This document shows positions 1 to 10,935 of a stretch of DNA of 64,000 nt, piece after piece. The notes beneath the pieces were generated by a model. The model was not told the origin of the DNA, made no database searches, and saw only the letters and a program-made list of their open reading frames with translations. Each line of letters begins with the position of its first letter. The first letter of the stretch is position 1. The position numbers and the translations under genes are program-made. The DNA is from Hepsetus odoe. Its lineage: Eukaryota > Chordata > Actinopteri > Characiformes > Hepsetidae. The stretch lies in NCBI GenBank assembly GCA_017165825.1, contig CM029372.1, forward strand, positions 5,236,042 through 5,300,041, read 5' to 3'.

Positions 1-50
<50 letters not shown>
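1..50. repeat. (GT)n microsatellite at window edge
   Basis: Perfect GT dinucleotide tract of 50 bases, running off the window start. It passes into a short AT-rich stretch that contains the TA target site of the next transposon. The apparent Cys-Val peptide across it is a repeat translation, not a gene. Confidence 0.95.
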
Positions 51-54
<4 letters not shown>

Positions 55-73
55 ATATATATGCATATATATA

Positions 74-1669
74 CAGTATTTCACAAAAATGAGTACACCT
101 CTCACATTTTTCTAAATATTTTATTTTATCTTTTCATGGGACAACACCTAAGATATGACCCTTTGATACAATGTAAAGTAGTCAGTGTACAGCTTGTATA
201 ACCATGTAAATTTGCTGTCCCCTCAAAATAAATTAACACACAACCATTAATGTCTAAGCCACTGGCAACAAAAGTGAGTACACCCCTAAGTTATAAAATG
301 TCCACATTGTGCCCAGTTAGCCATTTTCCCTCCCCGGTGTCATGTTACTCGTTAGTGTTACAAGGTCTCAGGTGTGTTAAATTTGGTGCTATCCCTCTCA
401 CACACTCTCATCCTGGTCCCTGGAAGTTCAACATGGCATCTCATGGCAAAGAACTCTCTGAGAATCTGAAAAAAAGGATTTGTTGCTCTACATAAAGATG
501 GCCTAGGCTATAAGAAGATTGCCAACACCCTGAAACTGAGCTGCAGCGCGGTGGCCAAGACCATAGAGTGGATTAACAGGACAGCTTCCACTCAGAACAG
601 GCCTCACCATGATCCACCATAGAAGTTGAGTGAACATGCTCAGCATCATGTCCAGAGGTTGTCTTTTGAAAATAGATGTGTGAGTGCTGCCAGCATTGCT
701 GCAGAGGTTGAAGGGGTGGGGGGTCAGCCTGTCAGTGCTCAGACCATACACCGCACACTGCATCAAACTGGTCTGCATGGCTGTCGTCCCAGAAGTAAAC
801 CTCTTCTAAAGATGATACACAAGAAAGCCCGCACACAGTTTGCTGAAGACAAGCAGACTAAGGACATGGAACCATACTAGAATCATGTCCTGTGTTCTGA
901 TGAGACCAAGATGAACTTATTTGGTTCAGATGGTGTCAAGCGTGTGATGCCGCATCCAGGTGAGGAGTACAAAGACGTGTGTCTTGCCTAAAGTCAAGCA
1001 TGGTGGTTGGAGTGTCATGTTTTGGAGCTAAATGAGAGCTGCCGGCACTGGGGGGGGCATGAATGCCAACATTTACTGTGACACACCGAAGCAGATATTG
1101 ATCCCCTCTTATTGGAAACTGGGCCGCAGGGCAGTATTCCAACATGATAATGACCCCAAACACACCTCCAAGACGACCACTGCCTCGCTAAAGAAATTGA
1201 GGGTAATGCTGGTCAAGCATGTCTCCAGACCTAAACTCTATTGAACATCTGTGGGGCATCCTCAAACAGAAGGTGGAGAAGCGCAAGGTCTCTAACATCC
1301 ACCAGCTCGTCATCATGGAGGAGTGGAAGAGGATTCCAGTGGCAACCTGTGAAGCTCTAGTGAAGTCCATGCCTAGGAGAGTTAAGGCAGTGCTGGAAAA
1401 TAATGGTGGCCACACAAAATATTGACACTTTTGCGCAATGTGGACATTTTTCACTTAGGGGTGTACTCACTTTTGTTGCCAGTGGTTTAGACATTAATGG
1501 CTGTGTGTTGAGTTATTTTGAGGGGACAGCAAATTTACATTGTTATACAAGCTGTACACACTGACTACTTTACATCGCATCAAAGGGTCATATCTTCAGT
1601 GTTGTCCCATGAAAAGATAAAAAATATTTACAAAACTGTGAGGCGTGTACTCACTTTTGTGAGATACTG
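74..1669 (+). mobile_element. Tc1-like DNA transposon, near full length, dead
   Basis: The left end begins CAGTATTTCACAAAAATGAG after a TA dinucleotide (72-73). The right end is its imperfect inverse (..CTCACTTTTGTGAGATACTG). The terminal inverted repeats are about 235 bp (roughly 74-308 and 1430-1669). Each carries two copies of a direct-repeat motif, one at the outer tip and one inside (267-290 and 1454-1480: ACAAAAGTGAGTACACCCCT and its inverse). This is the IR/DR layout known from fish Tc1 elements. Total length of about 1.6 kb is typical. The element sits in a GT/AT microsatellite; the right-hand TA is altered to TG. Confidence 0.93.
433..1425 (+). pseudogene. Tc1 transposase remnant (DD34E), frameshifted
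   Basis: Reading begins MASHGKELSENLKKR and continues through an N-terminal helix-turn-helix region (KIANTLKLSCSAVAKTI), after a frameshift near 478. The catalytic triad context is still readable: SDETKMNLFG near 900, FQHDNDPKHTS near 1138-1170, and SPDLNSIEHLWG near 1220-1255. There are stops near 620, 880 and 990 and further frameshifts near 1030 and 1210, so no complete enzyme is encoded. The family is Tc1/mariner cut-and-paste transposase of about 340 residues. It cannot move itself. Confidence 0.92.
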
Positions 1670-1701
1670 TGTGTGTGTGTGTGTGTATGTATGTATATAT
1701 A

Positions 1702-1771
<70 letters not shown>
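1670..1771. repeat. (GT)n/(TA)n compound microsatellite
   Basis: A short GT tract (1670-1686) and then about 60 bases of alternating TA (1711-1771). It joins the right end of the Tc1 element to the left end of the next element, which uses a TA inside the tract as its target site. Confidence 0.93.
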
Positions 1772-1774
<3 letters not shown>

Positions 1775-2300
1775 TAGTGTGCAAAAGTTTTAGGCAGGTG
1801 TGAAAAAATGCTGTAAACAGAGAATGCTTTCAGAAATGGAAGTGTTCATCATTTATTTTCATCAATCAACAAAATGAAGTGAATGAACAAAAGAGAATCT
1901 AAATCTAATCAATATTTGGTGTGACCACCCTTTGCCTTCAAAACAGCATCAATTCTTCTAGGTACACAGTTTTTGAAGGAACTCGGCTGGTAGGTTGTTC
2001 CAAACATCTTGGAGAACTAACCACAGATCTTCTGTGGATGTAGGCTTCCTCACATCCTTCTGTCTCTTCATGTGATCCAGACACACTGGATGATGTTGAG
2101 ATCAGGGCTCTGTGGGGGCCAGAAGAACTGATGCTGGTTTGAAGGCAAAAGGTAGTAACACCAAATATTGATCTGATTTAGATTTTTCTTTTGTTCGCTC
2201 ACTTTGCATTTTGTAAATTGATAAAAATAAACAATCATTATTTATATTTCTGGAAGCATTCTTTACAGCATTTTTTGCACACCTGCCTAAAACTTTTCCA
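1772..2300. mobile_element. Non-autonomous Tc1/mariner-type element, copy 1
   Basis: The left end reads CAGTAGTGTGCAAAAGTTTT then AGGCAGGTGTG; the right end (about 2255-2300) is the inverse (GCACACCTGCCTAAAACTTT), its last bases degenerate. The inverted arms extend inward (AATATTTGGTGTGACCACC against GGTAGTAACACCAAATATT). There is no usable transposase frame. The same family recurs at 12790 and 27127. The centre differs from those copies and may hold residual transposase sequence. Confidence 0.8.
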
Positions 2301-2601
2301 AATGTAATGGTTTGTGCTGTTGCAAGTGAATAGTGAGACTTCTCTTTGTTACGGAGAATAATTAAGTGGAGTAAATTCTTTTAGCAACTTTACACATATA
2401 GATCTTTAAAGCATGTAAAATAAAATATAATTTTTTATCATTTATATCAAACATATTTTAATGTGACAACACATGTAACTGACACATTAAACTGCTGCTT
2501 CAGGTTCTGCATGCTCTGCTTTTTCTGGGCAGCAACCAGCTTTCATAGTCGTTGTAAGGCTGCGATTTGGCACTTGGACACACTGAGCAAATACTCTATA
2601 G

Positions 2602-2777
2602 CAGGGATTGGGAAGTTCAGTCCTGGAGGGCTTGTCTCCTGCAGTTTGGTGATTTCCCTGCTCAAACACACCTGGCTCAGCTCAACTCATAATTGCCAGG
2701 TTTATTGAGTGTCTTTGAGGAGGCAACTGCAGATCTGAGCTGAACACTACTCTTCAGGGATGGAGTTGCCCACCCTG
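2602..2777. mobile_element. hAT-type MITE with 8-bp target duplication
   Basis: A 176-bp element bounded by CAGGGATTGGGAAGTTCAGT and ..GGATGGAGTTGCCCACCCTG, which are imperfect inverted repeats. It is flanked by near-identical 8-bp direct repeats, CTCTATAG (2594-2601) and CTCTAAAG (2778-2785). An 8-bp duplication is diagnostic of hAT insertion. No coding capacity. Confidence 0.82.
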
Positions 2778-2785
2778 CTCTAAAG

Positions 2786-5700
2786 GCAAGGCATTCAGTG
2801 ACTTTCAGTAAATCTTCACTGGGAAAATTTGGGGAGCAGAAATAGCCTTTAACTTTGCATAAACTTTTCCTCTGGGTGCATAAATCTGTTTGTGATTCAG
2901 GAATCCTCCTCTAAAGTGACCAACAGATGGAGAAGGAAGCAATGAAACTGCAGTGAAAATGTAGCCTTTGCTTAAAGAGTGCAGGCCAAGTTTATTCTGA
3001 AATTATAAAAAACAAACACAAACAAACACGTACCCTTAAACAATCTCCCAAGAGCCTTTATTCTTTAGTCTTCAAAGGGCAGATTTTTTAGTATCATTTT
3101 GCTGTAGCCCCTCAGCCCCTCCTTTTTCCGTGCATAATTGTTTTAGCCAAAATGCATTAAATGTGCTATTTAATAATACATTGAATGACTACAAAAATGT
3201 AAGAAAATGTTACCATTATCATTTTAGCACAATGCCTGAGCTCAGATATCTCAGGCGATGATGGGGGAGGTCATTTCTGCTGGAATGCTGGCGATACTCT
3301 AGTTTTTCTGCAAGCGCAGGCTCTTCCCCCAGTACCTCCCTACATTATACGCGTGTGAGGGACCGTGTGGGCATGAGATGAATTATCGCATGTGAACCGG
3401 CCTGCTGAGTCAGCAATTTCTCACTGACCATTAACTACATCCCTTGTGACTCTTTGTCTGTGTGTGTGGATGTGTGTGACTTCACCCAAGGACCCAAGAA
3501 ATACAGCAACACTAATAGATTTTATTGATCTTGCAGAGAGCAGGAGAAAGTGAATATTATGTTGCTACACACTCATCTACTCATCCATAGAAGTGATTTA
3601 CTGTAAGCGTCATCCCTTTAGAATCAGTCCTGTCTCTCTCTCTCTCTCTCTCTCACACTCACTCTCTGTCTCCCTTTGTTGTCCTCTTTCTTCCCGAGCA
3701 TTCATCTCTGTGTGTGCTTCGCTGGGTGTCTGTGCCAGAGTGTTGCCACTCTCTGACCTCTATAACCTCTGTCTTCCACCCCTAGGTCATGTCCCCCTCT
3801 AGCCGCTGGTCCCTGGGGCACATATACACCCCGCACCGACCTCCTCTCCACCCTCCTTCCTCACGACTCCTCCTCCTCCATCCACACAAAGTTCAATTTC
3901 AGGTCTCCTTGCATTTTCCTTTCCTTTTGCGTCCTTAGCACTCATCCCATCAGCTCTCATCCCATGTTGTTCCGTTTCTGTTTGTAATTTTCAGCTGCTG
4001 TCTCTTTCCTTGGTTCCACTTGGCCTCATCTGCATTTGGTTGGGTTTGCTTAGTGCTGTTTAAAGGAACGGTTTAGCAAAAATCAAATTTGTGTTCCCCT
4101 CAAGACATGTTTAGTGAGATGGCTGCTTCTTTAGTTTTGCACCGAGGCTGCAAGTGATTAAAGCGGATACCCATAGGCTGAAAGTACAATGGATTTTTTG
4201 AGGACAATTTTGATCTGTGCTTCACAGATCAAAGAAGAAAAGTCTGTACTCTTTACCCTGTAATACATTCAAAGTAGGAAAAGCCTGTACTCTGTACCCT
4301 ATAATATATTTCAAAACGGATTCCTTGCCTTGTAATTTTAAACAGGAAAATAAAGAGATCTTGGTATCGGATACCTGTCTGAGCAAAAGAAGTTGAAAAA
4401 CACACAAATAATAAACTCAACAGTATGTATGATAGTGTAATTATTTGTACTAGATGGTTGTTGTGGAAGAGCCCTTTCTTCTTCTCAGTATACCTTTTAT
4501 GTCCTGCTTTTACTTTTTTACATTTCAGGGTACAGTTGGTACATTTAGAAAACCATTCCATTTTTGGTATTTGCACTTACTGCTATGAGAAAAAAGTTCA
4601 TGTTATGTGACCCATTTACCTGAAACTATGATGAATATAAATTCACACACACATGATGTGTGACAATGCATGACGGTGTAAAATAGCTTAATACAGTAGT
4701 GGGCATCACTGTATTTCAGCTCTTCTAGTCTACATTTTAGGTAGGAAAAATGTGTAAATTTGATTTTCCCAGAACTAGTCCTTTAACAGCGTCCTTTTTC
4801 AATTTCATCCATCTGACTTCCTTGCTGAAGAATGTGTGTATGTGTGTGTGTGTGTGTGTGTGTGTACTTAAGCATGCTGCATACTGTCCGTCTGCGTTAA
4901 CAGCTGAATCAGCATGCTGTAGATTTCATCTCATTGGTCTGCGAGATCCGTTTATGCAGTCAAGATGACCATTCTGCATGATTCTGTGCAGCTGTGCTCC
5001 TCACTGGCAATGTGCTGCTGAGAGATCCACAGCTTTTCAGGCCTCAGACAGAGCAGGAGTAGGAGTTTGCCACAGGATGTGTGCTTATAATCTGTGTGTG
5101 TGTGTGTGTGTGTGCGTGTGTGCGTGTGTGCGCACGCGTGTGTGTGTGTGTGCGTGCGCGTGTGTGTGTGTGTGTGTATGTGTGTGTGCGTGTGTGTGCA
5201 TATGGGAGCTGTAGCACAGGGTAGTGCGAGGATTATATTTAATATTTATGTGCTCCATATGGAAGAGCCAGATAAAAGAAGGAAGATGGAAGATGCAGCT
5301 GACAGAAGGCGTAGGTTACTGCGTGTACGTTGCTCATGTGCTGAAGCTCTTGATCGAAGTGTGGAGCTCTTGGAATGAGTCTCAGCCACAGATATGGGGA
5401 CAGTGATTGGTGGTTAAAGCTGCCCACATTCCAGTTATTTTCTTCTGTAACAGATTTAATTTGATAAAAGCGATTGATGCTCTGCAAGCAGGTCTAAGTC
5501 CACATCTCATCTTTTTGCAAAAAAAAAAAAAAGGTTTAAAAAGGTGGAAAACAAGTCTAAAGAAGTGTCTAAATTTGCGCAACGGTATTGAAATCATCAA
5601 TTGATTGTTTCTTGTATTTATACCTATATCGTGTTGTTTGAAGGCTGAGAATCTGCAGTTTGAATCAATTTGACTGAATCTGTTCCAATGGAGCAAGATT

Positions 5701-6686
5701 TCTTGTGAAAGTGATTTTTCAAAGACCGTGTGTTTCTCTAGCTGGCTTGACACTTTATGCAGGATTAATATTACTGGACAATTTATTATAATGTAATCTA
5801 TTAACAATGTTCAGGACATTGTAACACAGAGAACATCTTTTACTTGACAAGGGTGAAAGGGGTATTTTGCCCCCTTAAGTAGTTTATTTTAGTGTCTAGC
5901 TGAGATCGAAGGCCCTTTGGTGTTTATATGTTGCACTGAATTTGTCCTCATTCACTTCCTCTCTCTGATTTTTAATGGCTGCGTAAATATATTTCTGTGC
6001 CATATTAGCATCCTTTTCGAGTTCAAGGGAAATCTTTTAAGGGAACTTTCAGCTTTCTCACCGGGTGCTGCACACGGCAGACGGTCTGCAACTGAACTGT
6101 GTCTGTGAAAAAGAAATAATGTGTGCAGTTCTTTAAGCAGTGCAGCTGAATGAAAGCCAGCTGAAGCATTTGTACAGGTGTAAAGATGCAGGCAGGATCG
6201 GTGGATTGTGGGAGGGACCTCCGTTAGTAGGACTTCATTGTATGAGGCATGCTGGGTAGTGAGAGAATACTGATGGACAAAAACTGTAGTGAGAGATCAG
6301 GGATGGTGCGAAATGGATCTGTCTAAAGAGTGAGGTTGAGTGATGTAATGTTGGGTGTATGGAATATTACATGCTATGATAACCTAAAAAATGGTAGTAT
6401 TGTGTGAGGATGTCTATTTAACAACTGTCAGAAAGTGAAAGAGTGTTTTGTGCTTTTAATTCAAATTCAAGAGTAAGTGCCTCCACTCTGGTTTTGCTGT
6501 GCAAGTGTATGTTTGTGTAGTTCCCTTTACTCTGTCCTTCAGCTTTCTCTCTCTCTCTCTCTCTCTCTCTCAAGCACACACTCTCCTCTCAACATTCCCC
6601 ACTGTCTCCTTCTCTTCCTTGCTCTTCCCACCCCATCTAACCTTCTTTATTTCCCTCTCGTCTCTCGCTCCTGTCTCCTACCCCAG
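2786..6686. other. Probable intron of the plus-strand left gene
   Basis: No exon with convincing splice sites and conserved protein was found here. It contains a TC tract (3633-3655), TG tracts (4837-4864, 5093-5200) and unremarkable AT-rich sequence. Frames at 5382-5807 and elsewhere look like chance. The open stretch after the CCACCCCTAG at about 3785 (VMSPSSRWSLGHIYTP..) has an acceptor-like start but is low-complexity Pro/Ser/His and lacks an obvious donor, so I do not call it an exon. Confidence 0.4.
5093..5200. repeat. Interrupted (TG)n/(CG) alternating tract
   Basis: About 108 bases of TG repeats interrupted by GCGCACGCGTG and GCGTGCGCG. Nearly every step alternates purine and pyrimidine, the composition that favours Z-DNA. 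Apparent Cys-Val ORFs here are translations of the repeat. Confidence 0.9.
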
Positions 6687-6800
6687 ATGGAGCAGCCCTC
6701 GATGGACCAGAAGGGCCACGGCAATGTCCCATGGATAGTGGAGCCGGGACAGGAGGCGAAGAGAGGCGTCAACACCAAGTATGAGACCACTATTTTCTAA
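6687..6800 (+). CDS. anks1b: Terminal coding exon, likely ANKS1B (AIDA-1) C-terminus with PDZ ligand
   Basis: A pyrimidine-rich acceptor (CTCCTGTCTCCTACCCCAG, AG at 6685-6686) leads into a 37-residue open end running from MEQPSMDQKGHGNVPWIVEP to KYETTIF, then TAA at 6798-6800. The last residues fit a class I PDZ-binding ligand (Thr at -2, Phe at 0). In vertebrates ANKS1B lies tail-to-tail with APAF1. Here the exon is plus-strand and lies about 17 kb from the minus-strand 3' end of apaf1, the same arrangement. ANKS1B/AIDA-1 is a postsynaptic scaffold (ankyrin, SAM and PTB domains) that binds PSD-95 PDZ domains. The naming rests on synteny and the C-terminal motif; no other exon of the gene is visible. 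If the acceptor is correct, the initial Met is internal rather than a start. Confidence 0.62.
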   Translation: MEQPSMDQKGHGNVPWIVEPGQEAKRGVNTKYETTIF

Positions 6801-7910
6801 TATACACCCACACTGTCCACTTCCTGTGTGTGTGCCTTTCAGAGAGCGCCCTCTAGAGGCCCCCCACGGAGCCACGGGCCCAGTGACCTCTGACCCACCC
6901 CGCGTCCCTCCGCCCGGTCCAGCCGTATACCGTGGCCTCTGCATGATGTCGCTGCTGCTGTCTCTTTCTCTCTTTCTCTCTCTCTCACTCTCACTCTCTC
7001 TTTCTCTCTCGTTCCCCCTCTCTCCGACTGCAGCTCTATACGGGAGGGTCACGCTCAGCCCTCAGGCCGACGCGCTGCGTGTCACACCCTCCTTCACTCC
7101 GCTCTCATTCTCCTCCAACAAAAAAAAAGTGGTGCAATCTTTCATTTTTTTTTTTTTAATACCCCTGATTTTTTTTTTTTTCCTCTTTTTACTCCATTCC
7201 ACACTATAACTCTCTCCCTCGCTCCTTCCGGGAGCAGCCGTCCGATATCCACCCCACCGAGCCACTACACACGCACACAGCACACACATCCTTACACCCT
7301 CTCGACTGCTTGAATGAGAATTTCAAATCCGTAATGCTGCTACAAGCGTGTCGCTGCAGTGTTTTTAGTTGGGAGGGGGTTTACTTTTGTTTGTCAGCAG
7401 GCAGCACGAGGTGCAGTTAGCTGCAGAGGTTTTTTTGGGCAGGACAAAACAGGGAGGGCATTTTGTGACAGCCACTCCGTGTAGGAATGGTGATTGGATG
7501 CTAAGGACATTTTGCTTGTGTGCTATGTAGCAAAGTTTTGATTTGAATACTTTTTTTAAAAAATGACATTTCAGACATTTTTCTTTTCTTTTGCAAACAT
7601 ATCCAAAATGGCCTGCGTGGTGCAGCCCGGGGTTTGGCTTTCTCTAAACCATGTTGGAGACTGAGTCGTGGTTTAAGTCGTGGTATTGCGTTCATATCCG
7701 TCTCCTGGCGACAAGCAAGTGCATCAGAACACAACATATAAGAGAAGCTTCTTTTACAGTGAAGCATTTCGGGCTAATATCTCTGATTGCTTTTCCTTTT
7801 TTTAAAAACAATTTACTTGGCTTTTAACACAAGCGGCCCTAAAACAGGCACTTTGGCCTGTAGACAGCATGTGGTCCGTGTTGGACTGGTGAAGGGGGCA
7901 TCTGAGAGGC

Positions 7911-7949
7911 TTTTTTTCTTTTTTTCCTTTTTTTTCTTTTTTCCTTTTT

Positions 7950-7984
<35 letters not shown>
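7911..7984. repeat. Poly(T)-rich tract
   Basis: T-runs separated by single C or CC, ending in about 38 consecutive T. No target duplication or retroposed body is recognised beside it. Confidence 0.85.
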
Positions 7985-7985
<1 letters not shown>

Positions 7986-9062
7986 ATGGACGCTCTGGAT
8001 AAGTGATTTAATCTCATTCGCAGGGCAGTGCCGGACGCCCATGTCTATTACTGTGGAAATCAAAGAATGTAGCCAACCCCTAACATGGACCCTCTCATAC
8101 ACACATTGCAAAAAGGACTACAAATGGGGAGCCTAAAAGTGTCACTGGACTACAAACGTGGCAGAGCCTCTCATGAATGGACCTTTAGTATAATTCTCTG
8201 TGTGCAAAAGACTATCGGTGTGGACCTATGGCCTTTTACACATGCACACAAACACACGCCTACACACACTACGGCGGACTCCAGAGCGACAGGAACCTGT
8301 TGCGTTTGAATGTACTCTCCACTCGAAGCAACTTCTCTGCATTGTGCTATGGCTACAAGGGCCCGTGGACTATGCTGTGTGAGGGACAGCGTTGGGGGAA
8401 AGGCAAGGTGCCATGGGGATAGGACATAAACCATGGTCACTCTCACAGACTCTTTTTGCCCAGGACTGTAGTCCAAAATATCAGGCACGTCATAACCGGG
8501 GCAAACATGGACCTCTTGGTTTGCTGTATTTTTACTTTTGAGTCTCCCTTCAGTTTGTTTATGGTTAAACTTACGTTATGAATATTATGCACAATGTGAA
8601 TGGATTTATTGCACTGGACAGCCATGAAATTGATGCGTCTCGTGCCAAAATCACTACAGAGTTGATGTTGACATGATTGACAATGCCATGCAAATTACTA
8701 TTCATATTGGCAGAACATTTTAATGTTTAATAGAATTCTATATTGCCATTATTCTAATTCTTAATTAACTATTATTATTACTATTAATTATTCTTATTCT
8801 TAATGTGCAATTCTTGTCTAATGTTGTCTTAATGTTATATTATTTTTATATGATATGTTGGGCTTGAGAATTATAGCCATTCTAAAAAAAAAACAACAAA
8901 AAAACTATATTATTATTGTAGAAAAGCAGAGAGCGTGCGAATGGCTCCACTCAACTTTGCTTTCAGGTGAAAAGACCATTGTTTCTCACGGGGCTGTTAT
9001 ACAGAGACAGATGTACTATTTTAACTCAGTGTCACTGTAATTTTTTGCCACATTTTCTTGTA

Positions 9063-9068
9063 AATAAA
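9063..9068 (+). terminator. AATAAA polyadenylation signal
   Basis: Canonical hexamer in TTGTAAATAAATATTTTGTT, followed by T/GT-rich sequence within 30 bases. It is the best candidate for the 3' end of the plus-strand gene whose stop is at 6800. Confidence 0.55.
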
Positions 9069-9427
9069 TATTTTGTTGATTCATTGTTCATAAATGTAAT
9101 GTAGTTTAACATAAAAAAAGGAAAATGAATTACAGAAAAAAAAAACAACAGAAAGACGGCATCACACTGGTTAACATGGTACCAAATGTCAAGAGGTCAA
9201 CTGATTTTATTATTGAAAACGAGCTTGTATGAGTGGAGAAGCAGAGCTGCTAACCTACATGTACATAGGCTTGGGCTTCCAGCACTCTACGTTTTCTAAG
9301 TTTGGTCTTTATTTATATCCTTGCAAAGCACATGGAATAAATCAGACTTGTACGACCATTCTTCGCTGTGTGGTCTTTGTTTCTTCTTTTTCTCTGTCAT
9401 GAACTTGCAGACCGGGTTGGTCCAGCC

Positions 9428-9461
9428 CCCCCCCCCCCCCACACACACACACACACACACA
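9428..9461. repeat. Poly(C)/(CA)n tract
   Basis: A run of about 13 C followed directly by about 10 CA units. Simple repeat; the Pro-Thr-His peptide across it is not a gene. Confidence 0.9.
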
Positions 9462-10130
9462 GACAGCCTACAGTTCTTCATCCTCTGGTTTGGGCACCCC
9501 TGATAAAATAACATGTTTAGTTGATAAAAAAAATGGAAAATTAGAACTTGTTCTCAAAGAAAAAGGAACACACTCTTGCACATGTGCTGTACATTTTGAA
9601 CAATTACTGTTCATATGCTGAATTAAGCACACTGGAAAAAAGTGCAAACATATCACATTGTATAAGTTGTTTGTGGCACACTTCCAACTTCCTTCCATTG
9701 ACTGAACAAAATCGAACAAAAATGCAATATGACTATGACCACCCCAAACATTTGCACATAACTGCATAGACGTGTTTTTGCTGTTATAACTAAATCTCCA
9801 TCTCTGAAGTAATAATGGGAAAAAACTTCATTTGAAAGGTTTGAATGTGTTTTCGACATCATTTTGGCTCATTTCTTGTCTCAGGCTATCTCAACGCCAA
9901 AAAGGGGGATTTCATGTAGCCCCCCCGTTCTGCATATATAAGTGATTTTTCTGTTCTGGGACATTTGATTCAACTCAGCAGCTACATAATAAGCTCATCC
10001 TGAGAGAAAGCGGACATTTGCAGCAGACAAAATGTCAAAATATGCAAAGTGCTCCAGGACCAGCCCTGATATAGACTATGCCAATTTAAAGCAATAGTTG
10101 CTCAAACTGTCCAACCCCAAGTTCTTATGT

Positions 10131-10360
10131 CGAAATTGAAAGTGAAAGTAACTATATGTTTTTGTAATCACACAGCACATAGTGAAAAACAAATGAATAA
10201 TCTGCATTTAACCCACACACACTGCGCAGCAGTGGGCAGCCATATCCTGCGCCTGGGGAGCAGTGATGGGAATGGTACCTTGCTCAGTGCAACCTCCTGG
10301 TCCGGGATTCAAACTCACAACTTCCAATCCTGGGCCATAACCGCTAGGCCAATGCTGCCC
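10131..10360 (-). mobile_element. tRNA-derived SINE
   Basis: On the minus strand it starts GGCAGCATTGGCCTAGCGGT (A box), with a B-box-like GTTTGAATCCC about 45 bases on, then TGCACTGAGCAAGGTACC, CCATCACTGCTCCCC and a tail ending in CACTTTCACTTTC. Same family as the copies at 19.7, 26.8, 33.9, 44.5, 54.3, 54.9 and 58.9 kb. Confidence 0.85.
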
Positions 10361-10627
10361 TCCCATCCTACTTTTCTTCTGTCAGTGTGCATCTCTGAAT
10401 TGTACTAGCAAGGTCTGCATGGAAACAAGTTGCATTAGAGCCAATCAGAAGCATTATAAGGCATATAAACCCTCAGAATCCTCCACTAATTACATCCAGG
10501 TTTATTGTTCCATATTAACATGAACTACCAATGAAGTGCCAATGAAGTTATTCTTGTCAAAGAAGTCTGTCGTTAAAGTTTTGACTTGCTGGCTGGTCCT
10601 GCAGCTTGGTAAGATGCTCTGGAACAG

Positions 10628-10935
10628 TTCATCCATCCTTTATCCCAGGTGCTTATCCTGAGCAGGGTCACATAGGCCAATCTCCGCATTCATAGGACAA
10701 ACGAAAGAGAAACACACTGGATGGGTCACCAGTCCATCACTGTAGACACACACATTGAGTCACATCTAGGGGGCAATTTAGGCTGACATACATTTCTTAG
10801 GACTATCTGAAAACCGGCGCTAACATAAGATGAACATGCTCCATATAGAAAGCATCCAGGCCGCCTCGGCTAGAACTCGATCCTAGGGTCTTCTCACTGT
10901 GAGGCAACATTTCTAACCACTGTGTCACATGTTGC
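10628..10935 (+). repeat. Dispersed teleost repeat (CATCCATCC family), copy 1
   Basis: Starts CATCCATCCTTTATCCCAGG, passes through ACTGGATGGGTCACCAGTCC and AGGGGGCAATTTAGG, and ends in AGAAAGCATCCAGGCCGCC..CTCACTGTGAGGCAACA..ACCACTGTGTCACATG. I recognise this as a widespread fish interspersed repeat. Related copies lie at 15118, 16290 (partial) and, inverted, 47338. Confidence 0.72.

Larger units (their letters stand above)
6801..9090 (+). other. Probable 3' UTR of the left gene (anks1b?)
   Basis: Follows the stop codon. It contains CT-rich tracts (6958-7012), runs of T (7147-7156, 7169-7180, 7947-7984) and then AT-rich sequence, ending just past AATAAA at 9063-9068. No intron or second reading frame is evident. 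Length of about 2.3 kb is reasonable for a neuronal scaffold transcript. The ORFs on either strand are low-complexity Ser/Leu or Lys/Arg translations. Confidence 0.5.

Noticed and set aside
1518..1793. Cys-Val and Tyr-Ile repetitive peptides
   Set aside because: Dinucleotide microsatellite translations. The same applies to the frames at 1-201 and 5094-5378.
3785..3895. Possible anks1b exon after CTTCCACCCCTAG
   Set aside because: Proline/serine-rich low-complexity reading with no clear donor and no recognised ANKS1B segment.
5382..5807. 141-codon minus-strand frame
   Set aside because: Begins in AT-rich DNA, shows no domain or splice context, and spans a poly(A) run translated as Phe/Lys.
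6678..7289. Arg/Glu/Ser-rich minus-strand frames opposite the anks1b exon and 3' UTR
   Set aside because: Translations of CT/GA tracts antisense to a better-supported exon.
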